A DNA stretch of 64,000 nucleotides from contig NC_057385.1 in the NCBI RefSeq assembly GCF_016906535.1, forward strand, positions 558,001-622,000, in the 5' to 3' direction. The translations under genes were made by a program, and so were the position numbers. Below, piece by piece: positions 33,055 through 43,290 of this stretch. How positions within the stretch are numbered: the first letter of the stretch is position 1; the number at the start of each line of letters is the position of its first letter. The notes beneath the pieces were generated by a model, which ran no database searches, was not told the DNA's origin, and saw nothing but the letters and a program-made list of their open reading frames with translations. This DNA is from Rhizoctonia solani. Its lineage: Eukaryota > Basidiomycota > Agaricomycetes > Cantharellales > Ceratobasidiaceae.

Positions 33055-36000
33055 CTGCCCCCCCTCTAAGGGCCTTGGCAGCGCTGAGGGCCTTCTTTTT
33101 CATTTCTTCCTCGAATTTTTTTAGGATTTTTTCGGCGTTCTTGAGGTTTTCCCTTGGTTCCCAGGTATTCTCCTCTGATCCGTAGCCTTTCCATTTTACC
33201 CTAAAAAACCATTTCCCGTTCCTTTCTTCCATGTCTGTGATCCCTTTGACCTTGTATTCTTCTTCTCCATCCACAGTGACAGGTGGAGGCCGGTTCTCAA
33301 AGCTGCGCTTTTTGTCCCTTTTGACTTTTGACAGGAGGCCCACGTAGAAAACATTGTGGATTCTCATTGTTGGGGAAGTTCTAGACGGTATGCTCTGTTG
33401 GAGATCCTCTTGGTTACTTTGAAGGGGCCTAGGCGTTGTTTGGTTAGCTTTGGACTTAGGGTCTTTAGCTTCACGTTTTTGGCATCTAGCCAGGCTTCTT
33501 CCCCAATTTTGAACTCAAGTGGTTCTCCTACGTCCCCAGCCATCATGCGTGTCTTTGATTGCCAGAGTGCCGCCTCTATTTCCCACCATTGTGATTCCAT
33601 TTGGTTTGCTAGATTGTCTGCCTCAGGGACGTCTGTTGGGACGTTACTTGGAGTCAAAGAAGGTTCCCAACTGTATAGTGCCTTAAAAGGAGATTTGCCT
33701 GTTGAGCTATGTACTGCGTTGTTGTAGGCAAATTCCGCCATTGGTAACCACTTGACCCAGTCTTTCTGGTTTACCCCTGAGTAGGCCTGTAAGAAGTGTT
33801 CAACCATGGGATTTACACGCTCCGTCTGCCCGTCACTTTGAGGATGGTAGGCTGAAGAGAAGTGGGGGTCTATTCCCAGGCGTTGGTACAGGGCCCTCAG
33901 AAATTTGTTATTAAAAACTTGTCCGCGGTCTGACACTGTCTTTTCAGGCATGCCGTAGTGTTTCCATACATGGCGCAGGAATAGATCTGCCAACTCCAGG
34001 GCTTTGAGCTTCTTGGAACACTCTACCAGGATCACGTATTTGGTAAAGCTATCCACAATGACCAGGATAGAGTCACTATTTCCGTCCCTGGGCAGGTCTA
34101 CTATCATGTTGTATGATACATGTTGCCACGGGCGTGATGGGAGTTCTAGAGGTTGAGGTGGGATAGATGTGTACTCGGGTTTCCAGATCCGTTGGCATGT
34201 TTTGCAGGAATCAATGTGCCAGTATGTGTCAGCCCAGATGCCAGGCCAGTAGTTTCCTGGATACCAGTTCTAGGGTCTGTTGCCTGCCCGGGTGACCAGC
34301 CAGAGGGCTGTCATGGAATATGCAAAGTAGGTCCATTCTCAATGTTCCAACGTCCGGTACCACATTTCTCCCTTGGTAAAATAGCAAGCCTGCTTCCATT
34401 TTGTAATCCCTGAAGGCACGTTTAATTGATGGTGGGGCCTTGGACTCATTTTGGAGGAATTGTAGTATTTCCTCCAGGGATTTGTCTTGGTCCAAGGCAG
34501 CTTCAATCTGGCGTTGGAGTTCCTTTTTGGGGGTTACCAGGGCCATGTTGGCAAATACCGGATCAGGGAGCATAGTCTGGGCAGCGGGTGGAATGTTGGC
34601 ATGATCAGCACGTTGTGAGAGGGCATCAGGTTTTCCGGACTGCTTTCCTGGGCGGTAAACAATTTGGAAGTTATACCCTGCCAATAGTAGGTGCCATCAA
34701 GCGTGGCAACGGTTGAATGTTTGGGACTCCTTCCAGTACTCCAGGTTGCGGTGGTCTGTGAATACGGTGACAGGGTGGACGGTTCCTTCCAGGAAAATGC
34801 GCCAGTACTCAAAGGAGCGGATGATAGCCAAGAGTTCCTTGTCATGGGTGTCATTGTCCTGGACACAGTCACATGACCAGTACAAGTGGTTGCATGCTGG
34901 CCCAAGCCCAAATTTGGGGGGTAGCAGGTGTAATCATGGGTTGTCAGCAGAGGAATAATAGGGCTCTATGGCTTAGTGGTCAAGCTGGTTCAATTCCGGC
35001 TAGTTCTATTTTCCTCTGTTTATGACAGTCATAGTTCTGCTCGGCCCCCTTGAATGACTCAGATAGGAAGCCTAGCGGATGGAGACGGCCGTCTTCCTGA
35101 CGTTGGCTGAGTATGGAACCTAGTGCTGCTCCTGAGGCATCTGTTTCCAGGAAGTAGGGTTTGGTTGGGTTGGCGTGACAGAGAACCGGGGCGCTGGTGA
35201 TGGCGTCTTTCAATCCTTGGAATGCCTCTTGTTCCTTGGTGTCCCATTTCCATAGCGTATCCTTTTTTACCAAGTTGTGCAATGGCCTGGCTATGTGGCT
35301 AAAATTGGCAACAAATTGGCGCAGGAAATTGGCAAACCCAAGGAAGGATTGTACTTCCTTAACCTTGGTGGGTGTGGGCCATTCTTGGACTGCCTGGATC
35401 TTGAGTTTATCCAGACTGAAACCCTTATCCAATACAATGATTCCCAAGTATTCCATGGAAGTGACGTGGAATGTGCATTTTGAGGCTTTACAGAACAGTT
35501 GATTTTCTAGTAAGCGCCGTAAAACTTCATGGACGTGCTGAGTGTGGGATGCGTCATCCTTGGAGTAAATCAGGATGTCATCTAGGTATATGATGACGCA
35601 TACATCCAGTAAGTCTTTGAACAATTCGTTCATGAAGTGTTGAAAGGCGGCAGGGGCGTTTGTTAAACCAAAAGTCATTACCAGGGACTTGTATAGGCCA
35701 TACTTGGTGCAAAAGGCTGTTTTCCATTCATCACCTTCTTTGACCTGGACATTGTTGTAACCCCATCGCAGATCCAGTTTAGTGAAGACCTTGGCACCAC
35801 GGAGCTGGGCCATGAGATTGTTGGGACGGGGTAAAGGGTACATGTTTTTCTTAGTCCGGTTATTTAAGCAACGGTAGTCAACAACCAATTGGCAGGAACC
35901 ATCCTTCTTGGGGACAAACATGACGGGAGAGCTAATAGAGGATTTGCTGGGACGGATTTTCCCGGCTTTCAATTTGTCCCTGAGCCAATCCTTGAGTGTG

Positions 36001-36596
36001 GCGGATTTGGCGTCCGTCATGCTGTAGAGGGGCAAGTTGAGGGGTCCTTCCTCAGTGAGCTCAATCCCAATGTTGTAATGTCTATGAGGTGGAAGCTTAT
36101 TGAATTCTTCTTCTCCAAATACCTTGGCATATTGGTGGTATTTGGAGGGTACTCCTTCAAGGGGATTTTTGTCAGCTTCTTCCTCTTCAGCAATGGTTAC
36201 GTGTTCTGGTGGCGTATGTGGGAAGGAGAGGGTGCGCGTGTTCCAATCAATTTCTGGGTTGTGAGCATCTAACCATTTCAATCCCAAGATGGCGGCGTGA
36301 GACCCCGTATTGCAAATGAGGAAGGTCTTGGTCATTTGTTTGCCATCAAAGGAGAAGGTTAGATTGGCCTTCTTCCAGATTTTACCAGCCTGGGGGCTCA
36401 ACCCATCGAGCATAGTAACGGTTTGGGGAGTGGGGAGGTCTATGAGTGGTAGGCGTAATGCCTTGGCGGTATGTGGGTGAAGGAATGAGGATGTGGCGAC
36501 TGAGTCTATCAGGACTTCTAAGTTATCTGCTTGTTTTTCTGGCTGAATTTGAATAGTGAACAGAGGGGAGATTCTATTGCTACGGGATATATACAA
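33047..36596 (-). pseudogene. pol: Pol of element A'
   Basis: From 36596: protease (LIDSVATSSF, with Val where active enzymes have Gly after DS), RT (YLDDILIY) and RNase H (ETDASGAALGS), then the 173-bp insertion at 34855-35027. It continues with TDHRNLEYW, a TGA at 34697-34699 (CHA-stop-WHL), the integrase zinc-binding region with a frameshift near 34245, the integrase core (MIVDLPRDG, DRGQVF, SDGQTERVNPMVEHF) and a chromodomain (EEEYKVKGITD, VKWKGYGSEENTWEP) at about 33140-33290. The chromodomain is linked through a frame change near 33365. Inactive as read. Confidence 0.88.
34855..35027 (+). mobile_element. 173-bp LTR-like mini-element with tRNA-like Pol III boxes (second copy)
   Basis: Inserted in the RNase H region of element A' pol with the perfect duplication GTCAT (34850-34854 and 35028-35032). 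Same 173-bp length as 1617-1789, opposite orientation. On the plus strand, TGGCTTAGTGG (A box) and GGTTCAATTCC (B box) lie at about 34969-34998. It interrupts a conserved codon run, so the insertion is certain: relatives read [12 protein letters not shown] there. Confidence 0.8.
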
Positions 36597-36651
36597 AATT
36601 CAAATGCTAGTCCAGAGTCCTTGGGGTCCTTGCGCGCAGTAGCAGGTACCC

Positions 36652-38572
36652 TTACTCTTTTCCCAATTGGTACTTGGAGTCTTTGCCAATCTTGGCAGTT
36701 TCCTTGGCTTTCCCCTTATCCTTGATAGGGGTAGCCTTCCAGCCCGTGCGGCATTCTGCGAACTTGTGGCCCATTTTGCCGCATTTGATGCAGGCGCCAG
36801 CGGCGCAGCAGCGATTTTGTTCCTCTTCCAATACAAAGTTGGGGTTGTTGGAGAGTTTCTTTGATCTGGATGTGATTTGACCGGTACTCGTCCCCCTTGG
36901 GGGGTTGGATGGCTTGCTAGACTTATTGTCCCTTGGTGGGTGGCTAGCGCGCTCTTTGCGGAGAGCGTTGTCAATGACAAGTGCTGCGTTTTGCAGCTCA
37001 AGGAGGGTACAGGACCGGTGTTTGCGGGTTGCAATTTGACGGCTGACCTCCCAGTGGAGGCCACAGGCAAACTGGCCTCTGAGGGCCGCATTGTTCCAGT
37101 CCAGTTCCATTGCCAGGGTCCTGAACTTTGTGATATAGTCCGCGCATGTGCTGGACTGGGTAAGAGTGGTGATCTTCCGCTTGGCAGCCCTTGTGGCGTC
37201 AGGGTCACCAAATGCTGCCAAGAACTCTATTTTGAATCCCTTGACTGTTTGAATGATTGCTTGGTGTGACCCAAGCTGGTTGAGGTGCAGATGGGCCCAT
37301 GCTCCTGCGGAATCCTTCATGTTCATTAGAAGGAAGGACAGGACTTCTTGGTCCGTGGGAAACATGCATGAGTTCAGCCGGGTCCATGCCAGCATCCTTG
37401 TGAGCCATTGTTTGGCTTCACTCCCGATCTTGCCTGTATAGGCGTCTGGGTGGTCTACTTTGACCGGGTTAGGATAGGAGGGGACTGGAGCCGGTGGAGG
37501 AGGGGCAGGTGCTCCAATGGGGGATTGGAGACGCGGAGATGGAGGGGGAGATGGGTGTTACACCCTCAAGAATTATACCATTGGATTCGCCTATTTTTTC
37601 TATTATTTTTAGTATTTTTTACGGACTCTTTATCTTCACTTTTTCGATCACGTGACCTCGGCGCTTATTGATGCCGAGATGCCGCGCCAAGATGCCATGC
37701 CAAGGGCGCTTAGGAGTAATCCACGCTTCTGCGCAGTCCGCAGCACAATTCTCATTTCACATATGTACTTCCGTTCTCACGCGCACAGACCATGTAGATA
37801 GTGCGCTCTCTTCTATATATACAGCAGGAAAAACGCTTGGAGACCCCAAGTTGTTTTTACCTTGTCTCTTACTCATTAGAGAAGGTAGCCAGCCAGCTAA
37901 GTAGCTGGCCCCTATTAACATCAGTCGCTTACCCCTCATATTTACCTACCACACCTCCCAGGCCTAAGGCCCCCACGCAGTAGTATAGAAGCAGCAGACC
38001 GCCCTAAGCGGTATTAGGATAGCCTTAGTTAGTTAGTTAGATTACATAAGCTTGTAGTAGTACGGCCTCAAGTGCCCGCCTCCACTAGCGTGTACCCACA
38101 TTACCGTGGTGTACGACAATGGGACTTGCGGGGGCACTGCTTGGGTAGGAGTGGGTTGGGCAAAGGCGGGGAGTGCCTTAGACGGTTCAGGCCAGAATGA
38201 GACCCAACTAGTTGATCCAACAGGGTTGCCCTTTGGTAAGGGGCGTGGCGTTGCTTCCACGGCCGGGGGTTTTGTGTCTTCTGGGGTCCGGGGCCCATGG
38301 AGTTGGAGGCTTCTAAGCCCATCCTTGACAGTATCAACGGTTTGAGAAATGTTCTCAAGGTTGGTACGGGCCTCAACCCCTGCTTCTTGGACTTCTTCCA
38401 CCTTCCGTTTGAGGTGCTCAACTTGGCCAAGGAGGCCAAGGAGGAGGCTTGTGATTCTCTTGAGGGAGACTTCCCCAAGTTCAACATAGGGGGCTGCCGG
38501 AAGGTGGGGTCCCAGCTCCCCTTGATCAATTGGGGAGCGGGTTCAAGAGGTTGGCCAGGAACGGGTTGCCAT
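36652..38572 (-). pseudogene. gag: Gag of element A'
   Basis: Starts MATRSWPTS at 38572 and meets TGA at 38543-38545, as in element A. The following frame (EEVQEAGVEARTNLENISQ) is a coiled coil. The D-family solo LTR 37556-38118 then splits the proline-rich linker. The capsid region (LAWTRLNSCMFPTDQEVL) and the CCHC knuckle CIKCGKMGHKFAEC read without a break from 37395 to 36652. It is useful as the reference for the damaged gag of element A. Confidence 0.82.
37556..38118 (+). repeat. Solo LTR, D family, inside gag of element A'
   Basis: 563 bp, TGTTACACCCTC to GTGTACGACA, with the perfect duplication ATGGG (37551-37555 and 38119-38123). It contains TCGATCACGTGACCTCGGCGCTTATTG, split here as the palindrome TCACGTGA plus GGCGCTTAT. 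It shows that the D family was active after A' inserted. Confidence 0.88.
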
Positions 38573-39076
38573 GGTATGTGTTGGCGGGTAGGAGCGGCCA
38601 GCGTGGGAAGATGCACGGGACAAGGAGCAAGTGGGAGTGCGCAAGGTAATGGTGGGCAAGTGAGGGGGAGTGAGGGCTGTGTAGCCAGGGGTGCCTATAT
38701 CAGGACTTATGAGCGCTTTGCTACGCAAACGCTAAACCTCTGCGTCAAACAACCTGGCGTTGGACAGTAAGTGCCGCTAATTACAGCCGTGGGCGGGCGT
38801 AATGTAGGGTCTTGTTTCTGCAAGCGGGTGTATCTGCTGTCTGAGGTTGCTGGTAACAGGTGCGGCAACCGTGGGTATGCGGACAATTAGAACCCGTCTG
38901 CCTTATAGCAATTTGGTACTACCTGGGGCCGATGCTAGTTTGATTATTGATAGCAAAAGGCGAGCCCAATCAGGTGTTTTCCCTTGTGCTAGTACAGGGG
39001 GCCTTCTCATTTGTTGGTTCTGAGTGGTTGTGCTTGGTGGGCACGGTTTGCAACCAACTTAAGGTCAATTACCTAG
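38573..39076 (-). promoter_or_regulatory. Untranslated leader of element A'
   Basis: Minus-strand leader between the 5' LTR and gag, nearly parallel to 4128-4610 of element A. It holds GTCCGCATACCCAC, CCCGCTTG, GTCCAACGCCAGG and GTTTAGCGT in the shared order, at about 38705-38920. Confidence 0.55.
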
Positions 39077-39660
39077 TGTCCTAGACGTCTATATGGACAT
39101 CAAGGAGGGGGGAGGCACTTGCGGCCGGATGTATCTAGGTAAGGAACCGCGTAAGGCGGTGGCAAGCTATCCTACGACAACGACCAGCTATACTACAATG
39201 GCCAAGGCCGTAAGGGCAATGACCAGCTATGTAACTACAACCAAGAAGCCGCTTAAGGCGGTGTGTACTGAGTGACTAAGTAGGTTACTGGGCTTAAGGC
39301 CCTTGTACAGTGGTGGGATGCAACAAGAGGTAATCAACCTGGGTGTTACCATGGTTGGTTGGCCTCCTTATATATTCTGCAGTGAGACTAATTACAAATA
39401 CATAATATCCAATATCTAGTCCAATAAGAACCCCGCTCCGCAGTCGGCCTTACTCATGCATACGTGTCACTGACGTGTCATAATGATGTCATATGTGGAG
39501 GTGGCTTGTTGTGATGAGTAAGCGCGGATGGGGACGTGGCTTGGCGCTTAGCGTATGATATAAGCGCCGAAGTCACGTGATTGAAAATGTTGTCTGTTTG
39601 TTTTCGTTTAAATTCGAGAAAATGGGGATAAATTCCCTGGTATCTACTGTGTCTACAACA
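39077..39660 (-). repeat. 5' LTR of element A'
   Basis: 584 bp, pair of 32471-33054. On the minus strand the internal region next to it begins CTAGGTAATTGACC, identical to element A. Confidence 0.92.
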
Positions 39661-42159
39661 CTTTGATATTGTGTGGAGCTTGAGGCTGAACATGACCCAA
39701 GGAAAATTGTGGATGTTTTTGACAGTGCTCATTATCAAAAGCTACGTGAGACCCCAGTTACACCTGGTCAACCGTACTGTTTTTTTGATAACCCCAAAGA
39801 CATTGCACTATCATTGTCTACCAATGGATTTACACTTTTTAAGCGGCGCCAAAAAGGACTCTCCACTGCGTGGCCAATAATCTTGATCAATAACAACCTT
39901 AGTGCCAAGATTTGAACGCGGCTGGAAAATGTCATTTGTGTTGGAATCATTCCAGGGCCACAACAGTGTAAGGACTTGAATTCATTCTTGATCCCGCTCC
40001 TTGACAAGTTACTCAAGCTCAAAAATGGAGTGAACACCACGGGTATTTCTCCTGAGGGAGAACATTATTATTTCAAATTTTGCGCGTTTATCCTACACAT
40101 CTTTGGCAACATTCCCGCAATTTCAAAACTTTTGTTCCTCAAAGGCCACAATGCATTTTCTCCATGTAGGACATGCTATATTGAAGGGTGCTTATATAAA
40201 CTTGGTTGAGTCTCAGTCTATTATGTCCCCCTTATCCACCCCAACCAGGATGCAGAATGGGACCTTAATGCTTTGCCCATGCAATCTCATGCAGGATTTC
40301 TGCAGCACTTGGACAAAATCAAATCTGCTCATACCAAAACAGCACGCAAAACAGTCATGCAACATTATGGGATCAATGCACAACCAATCTTTTTGCACCT
40401 CAAATCTATTGACCTATCTTCTTGTGCACCCTACAACATCATGCATCTATTTTTCGAAAATCTTGTTCCCAATCTCATCTTGTTCTGGACTGGTCAATTT
40501 AAAGGGCTGGATCAAGGCAATGGAAGGTTCAAAATTCCTCCCAAGCTCTGGGTCATTATTGGACTTGAGACTGCCAAAGCCCTTTGTCTGATCCCTGCGG
40601 ACTTTGTTGGCGCGCTTCCAGATATTGCGCAAGATGGGCACCTTTACAAAGCCAAGGCATATTCATTTTGGATACAATACGTAGCCCCAATTGTACTGAA
40701 GGGGCGACTCTGCAATCCATACTATAAGTGCGTACAATCTTTATCATTCAATTTATTTACACAAGCTTGACACCAATAATGTAGGCACATGCTTCTACTC
40801 CAAGAGATTATTATACTCTGTCTGGAGATGGAAATCACGCACAACCAGATCAATGAGCTGGAGAACATGATCAAGACATGGGTTTCCCAATACAAGAAGT
40901 AAGTTCACTTTGATAATGTTTAAGTACAACAACCATGTTGACACCAAGGTATTCCAAGGTATTACTACCAATATTCAGCACTACGCCTCCCTGCATGCCC
41001 ACTAACAATCCATGCAATCTTACACATTCCATTTTATCTCCGTCAAACAGGACCTCTTTGGGCTTCCTGGGCATTTGTAATGGAGCGTTTCTGTGGTTAT
41101 CTACTGCCTGCCGTCAAGAACCGCCTTTGACCATATGAAAACCTGGACAATTTTGTCCACCGGCGTGCCCAAATGCGGATGGTATCTATCATCCATAATC
41201 TTTTGTTGATTTTGGTCACTCCTCTATCCAAGCACCACACTGAGCAAGGGTTTGAATTGTCATCACGAGAGGTTTACTATCAAATGTGTGGGTACAGTAC
41301 CAACTCTTATTCCAAAATAAGCTCTAAAAGCACAGAGTTACAGGCCCAACAATTATCCTTGGTATCCCAATCAGGAAAAATGTTCAATACACCACGCAAC
41401 TCCAAAACCAGCTCACCAAATACTTTGGCCCAGTATACCCCAAGTTGAGTGCTGAGGAGCTGAAAAACGGAATCAATCATGATTCCGTTGTCCGCTACGG
41501 ACGTTTTTGCATGGCTGATGATGGGGATTGTATACAAACATCTGCCTTGATTCCAGCCAAAGATACAATAGCGCGTGACAATTCATTTGTAAGGGTGAGT
41601 TCACACACGTACATATTCTATTTCTTTGCAAATACTGACCACCTGCAAGTATTCATTATTTCCCAATGCAAATGCTGCGTTCCACAATTGCCGAGATGTC
41701 CCAGTTCAAGAAGTACTTTATGGGCAAGTACACAATATATATTTTGTCATCTTTGTAGAACCGTAAGTATTTATTTCATATAGTTTAAGTATATGGCTGA
41801 CAACATGAACGTCCGCACTCAGACAAAAGAAAAAGAACAATTCAGGGAACGGCAAGGACAAAGACAAAGACAAAGACAAAGACAAAGATAAAGACAAAGA
41901 CAAAGACGGGGATTTTGATGAATGCCAACAAAAAAGAAAACCATACCTGTTGGCATTCATTGAGCCTTGTGACACTGGAGGCCTTGATGCAACTAAACCA
42001 GAAACTCCTGTAGTTAAATATTGGCGCATGCTGACCCCCCACATGGTCCACATCCATACAATTGAGGCGGTTGTTGGGCGAGTTCCTCAGGGGGACTCCT
42101 GGGCCATTATTGATTGTAGTCGTAATGGGGCTTGCACAGTGTTTGTTGACAAGGATTGA
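39661..42159 (+). pseudogene. Plavaka/CACTA-like transposase, 3' part
   Basis: Continues after A'. The conserved blocks are CFFDNPKDIALSLSTNGFTLF, KGLSTAWPIILINNNL, NVICVGIIPGP, FGNIPAISKLLFLKGHNAFSPCRTC, YYVPLIHPN and GPLWASWAFVMERFCGYLLP, matching Tnp2-type transposases of agaricomycete Plavaka elements. Likely introns lie near 40727-40782 and 40900-40970. In-frame TGA codons at 39664, 39913, 40207 and 41128 interrupt blocks where Arg is expected. A (GACAAA)n run codes for a Asp-Lys repeat at 41857-41907, and the frame ends FVDKD-stop at 42157-42159. The gene is dead, even without the retrotransposon. Confidence 0.75.
41857..41907 (+). repeat. GACAAA hexanucleotide repeat in the transposase
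   Basis: About 8.5 units of GACAAA with one G-to-T variant (GATAAA). In the transposase frame it reads alternating Asp-Lys. A coding microsatellite likely to vary in length. Confidence 0.85.
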
Positions 42160-43290
42160 AACAATTATCTCACCTCCAAATGCAATTGAACGGGCAGTTG
42201 TGTTTCTCGAGTCCCAATCGGGGACGCAACAGAAGAGCCCCACCGAATTCTCCCAGCTCACGGCCCAAGTCGATCCTGTTTCTAAAAAATTTTCATCCCC
42301 CAATGATTCCATCACTTTTGCCTAATAATGCCGATGCTAAGCTAGCGTTTGATACGAGTTATCTTGATTCATAACAAGAACATAATTTCTTTTCTTTTTG
42401 TAAACACAACATATGCGTTTGATGGGAGTCCTTGCGACTCGCAATTCTATAACATTTTTTCACGCGCATGACGCGCTGTTAGCCTACGGGCGCCACAGCG
42501 CCTAAAGCGCCGGAATAATTTGAGACCAGCGCTAAAGACGCTGTCGCTAACTCAAAGAGCCAGAGCAGCAACCATTACAGCGCCGCATAGACCGTGTGAC
42601 GGCGCCCGGCGCTTAAGGCGCTGCAGACAGCTCCCTGAGTTCCCACAGTGTCCCTATGCAAACCATTTCCTTACCAGTCAAAACCTACAGGGAACCCATA
42701 AAAGAACACACCGCCTTGTACGAGGGAAGCTTCGGGGATGGACCAAGAAGGGTTGTCCCACCGGTCCGGCGTGTCGGTAATTTGACTTGTGTACCGGCGA
42801 TTTCGATTGTGTTGGTTGTTAGAGCCGGATCCTAAGCCAAACGAGTCTAGATACACGGCTCGTCGTATCATAAAAATAACTTATGATTCAACCGTACTTC
42901 TATGTAATACTGGCCGACAACGCCGTTGGGTTTGTAGTACCAGGACCCTTTTGCCGGCCGGTGTTACTAGTGAGCCAAGGTCGTAAGATGTGACCAAGGC
43001 CGTCACAGGGCTTTCCATACACTCACGTGATCTCCTCCACCCCTCCACCTTGCAAAAAACTTGGCCTCCACTTTGATCATTTGAAAATCGTTTAACTTCT
43101 CGGGGATTTAGATAACTAATTCCACCCTTGGAGAACAGGCAGTGAAAAGATGCACGCTCGGATAATGACGAAAAGAAGCCAAAAGGTACAGTCCATGCAT
43201 CGTCAGTGATCTTCGTCGTAAATTATCCGTGACAGGTATATAGGATATCGTGAAGCGATTCACTTGGCCAACCCCTCATTACTTGAACCC
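42160..43290. other. Transposon end and upstream region of the PDR transporter
   Basis: No gene is recognised. At about 42465-42640 many GCGCC/GGCGC/GCGCT words stand on both strands (GCGCCTAAAGCGCC, GGCGCTTAAGGCGC), reminiscent of the GCGCTTA segments of the LTRs, and may mark a transposon end. The region 42640-43290 should hold the promoter and 5' UTR of the transporter starting at 43291; no clear TATA box stands out. Confidence 0.5.

Larger units (their letters stand above)
32471..39660 (-). mobile_element. Element A': second Ty3/gypsy copy of the A family
   Basis: Minus-strand element bounded by two 584-bp LTRs and the perfect duplication CTTTG (32466-32470 and 39661-39665). It has the same leader, gag and pol layout as element A. 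It is interrupted by a D-family solo LTR in gag (37556-38118) and by a 173-bp element in RNase H (34855-35027). The LTRs differ at 9 sites, 7 of them CG/TG/CA. Confidence 0.92.

Noticed and set aside
34940..35010. A functional tRNA gene in the 173-bp element
   Set aside because: A and B boxes are only 7 bases apart and there is no anticodon arm or acceptor pairing, so it cannot fold as a tRNA.
42520..43000. Short frames between the transposase and the PDR gene
   Set aside because: Arg/Pro-rich, no introns or domains, and in a repeat-like GC region.
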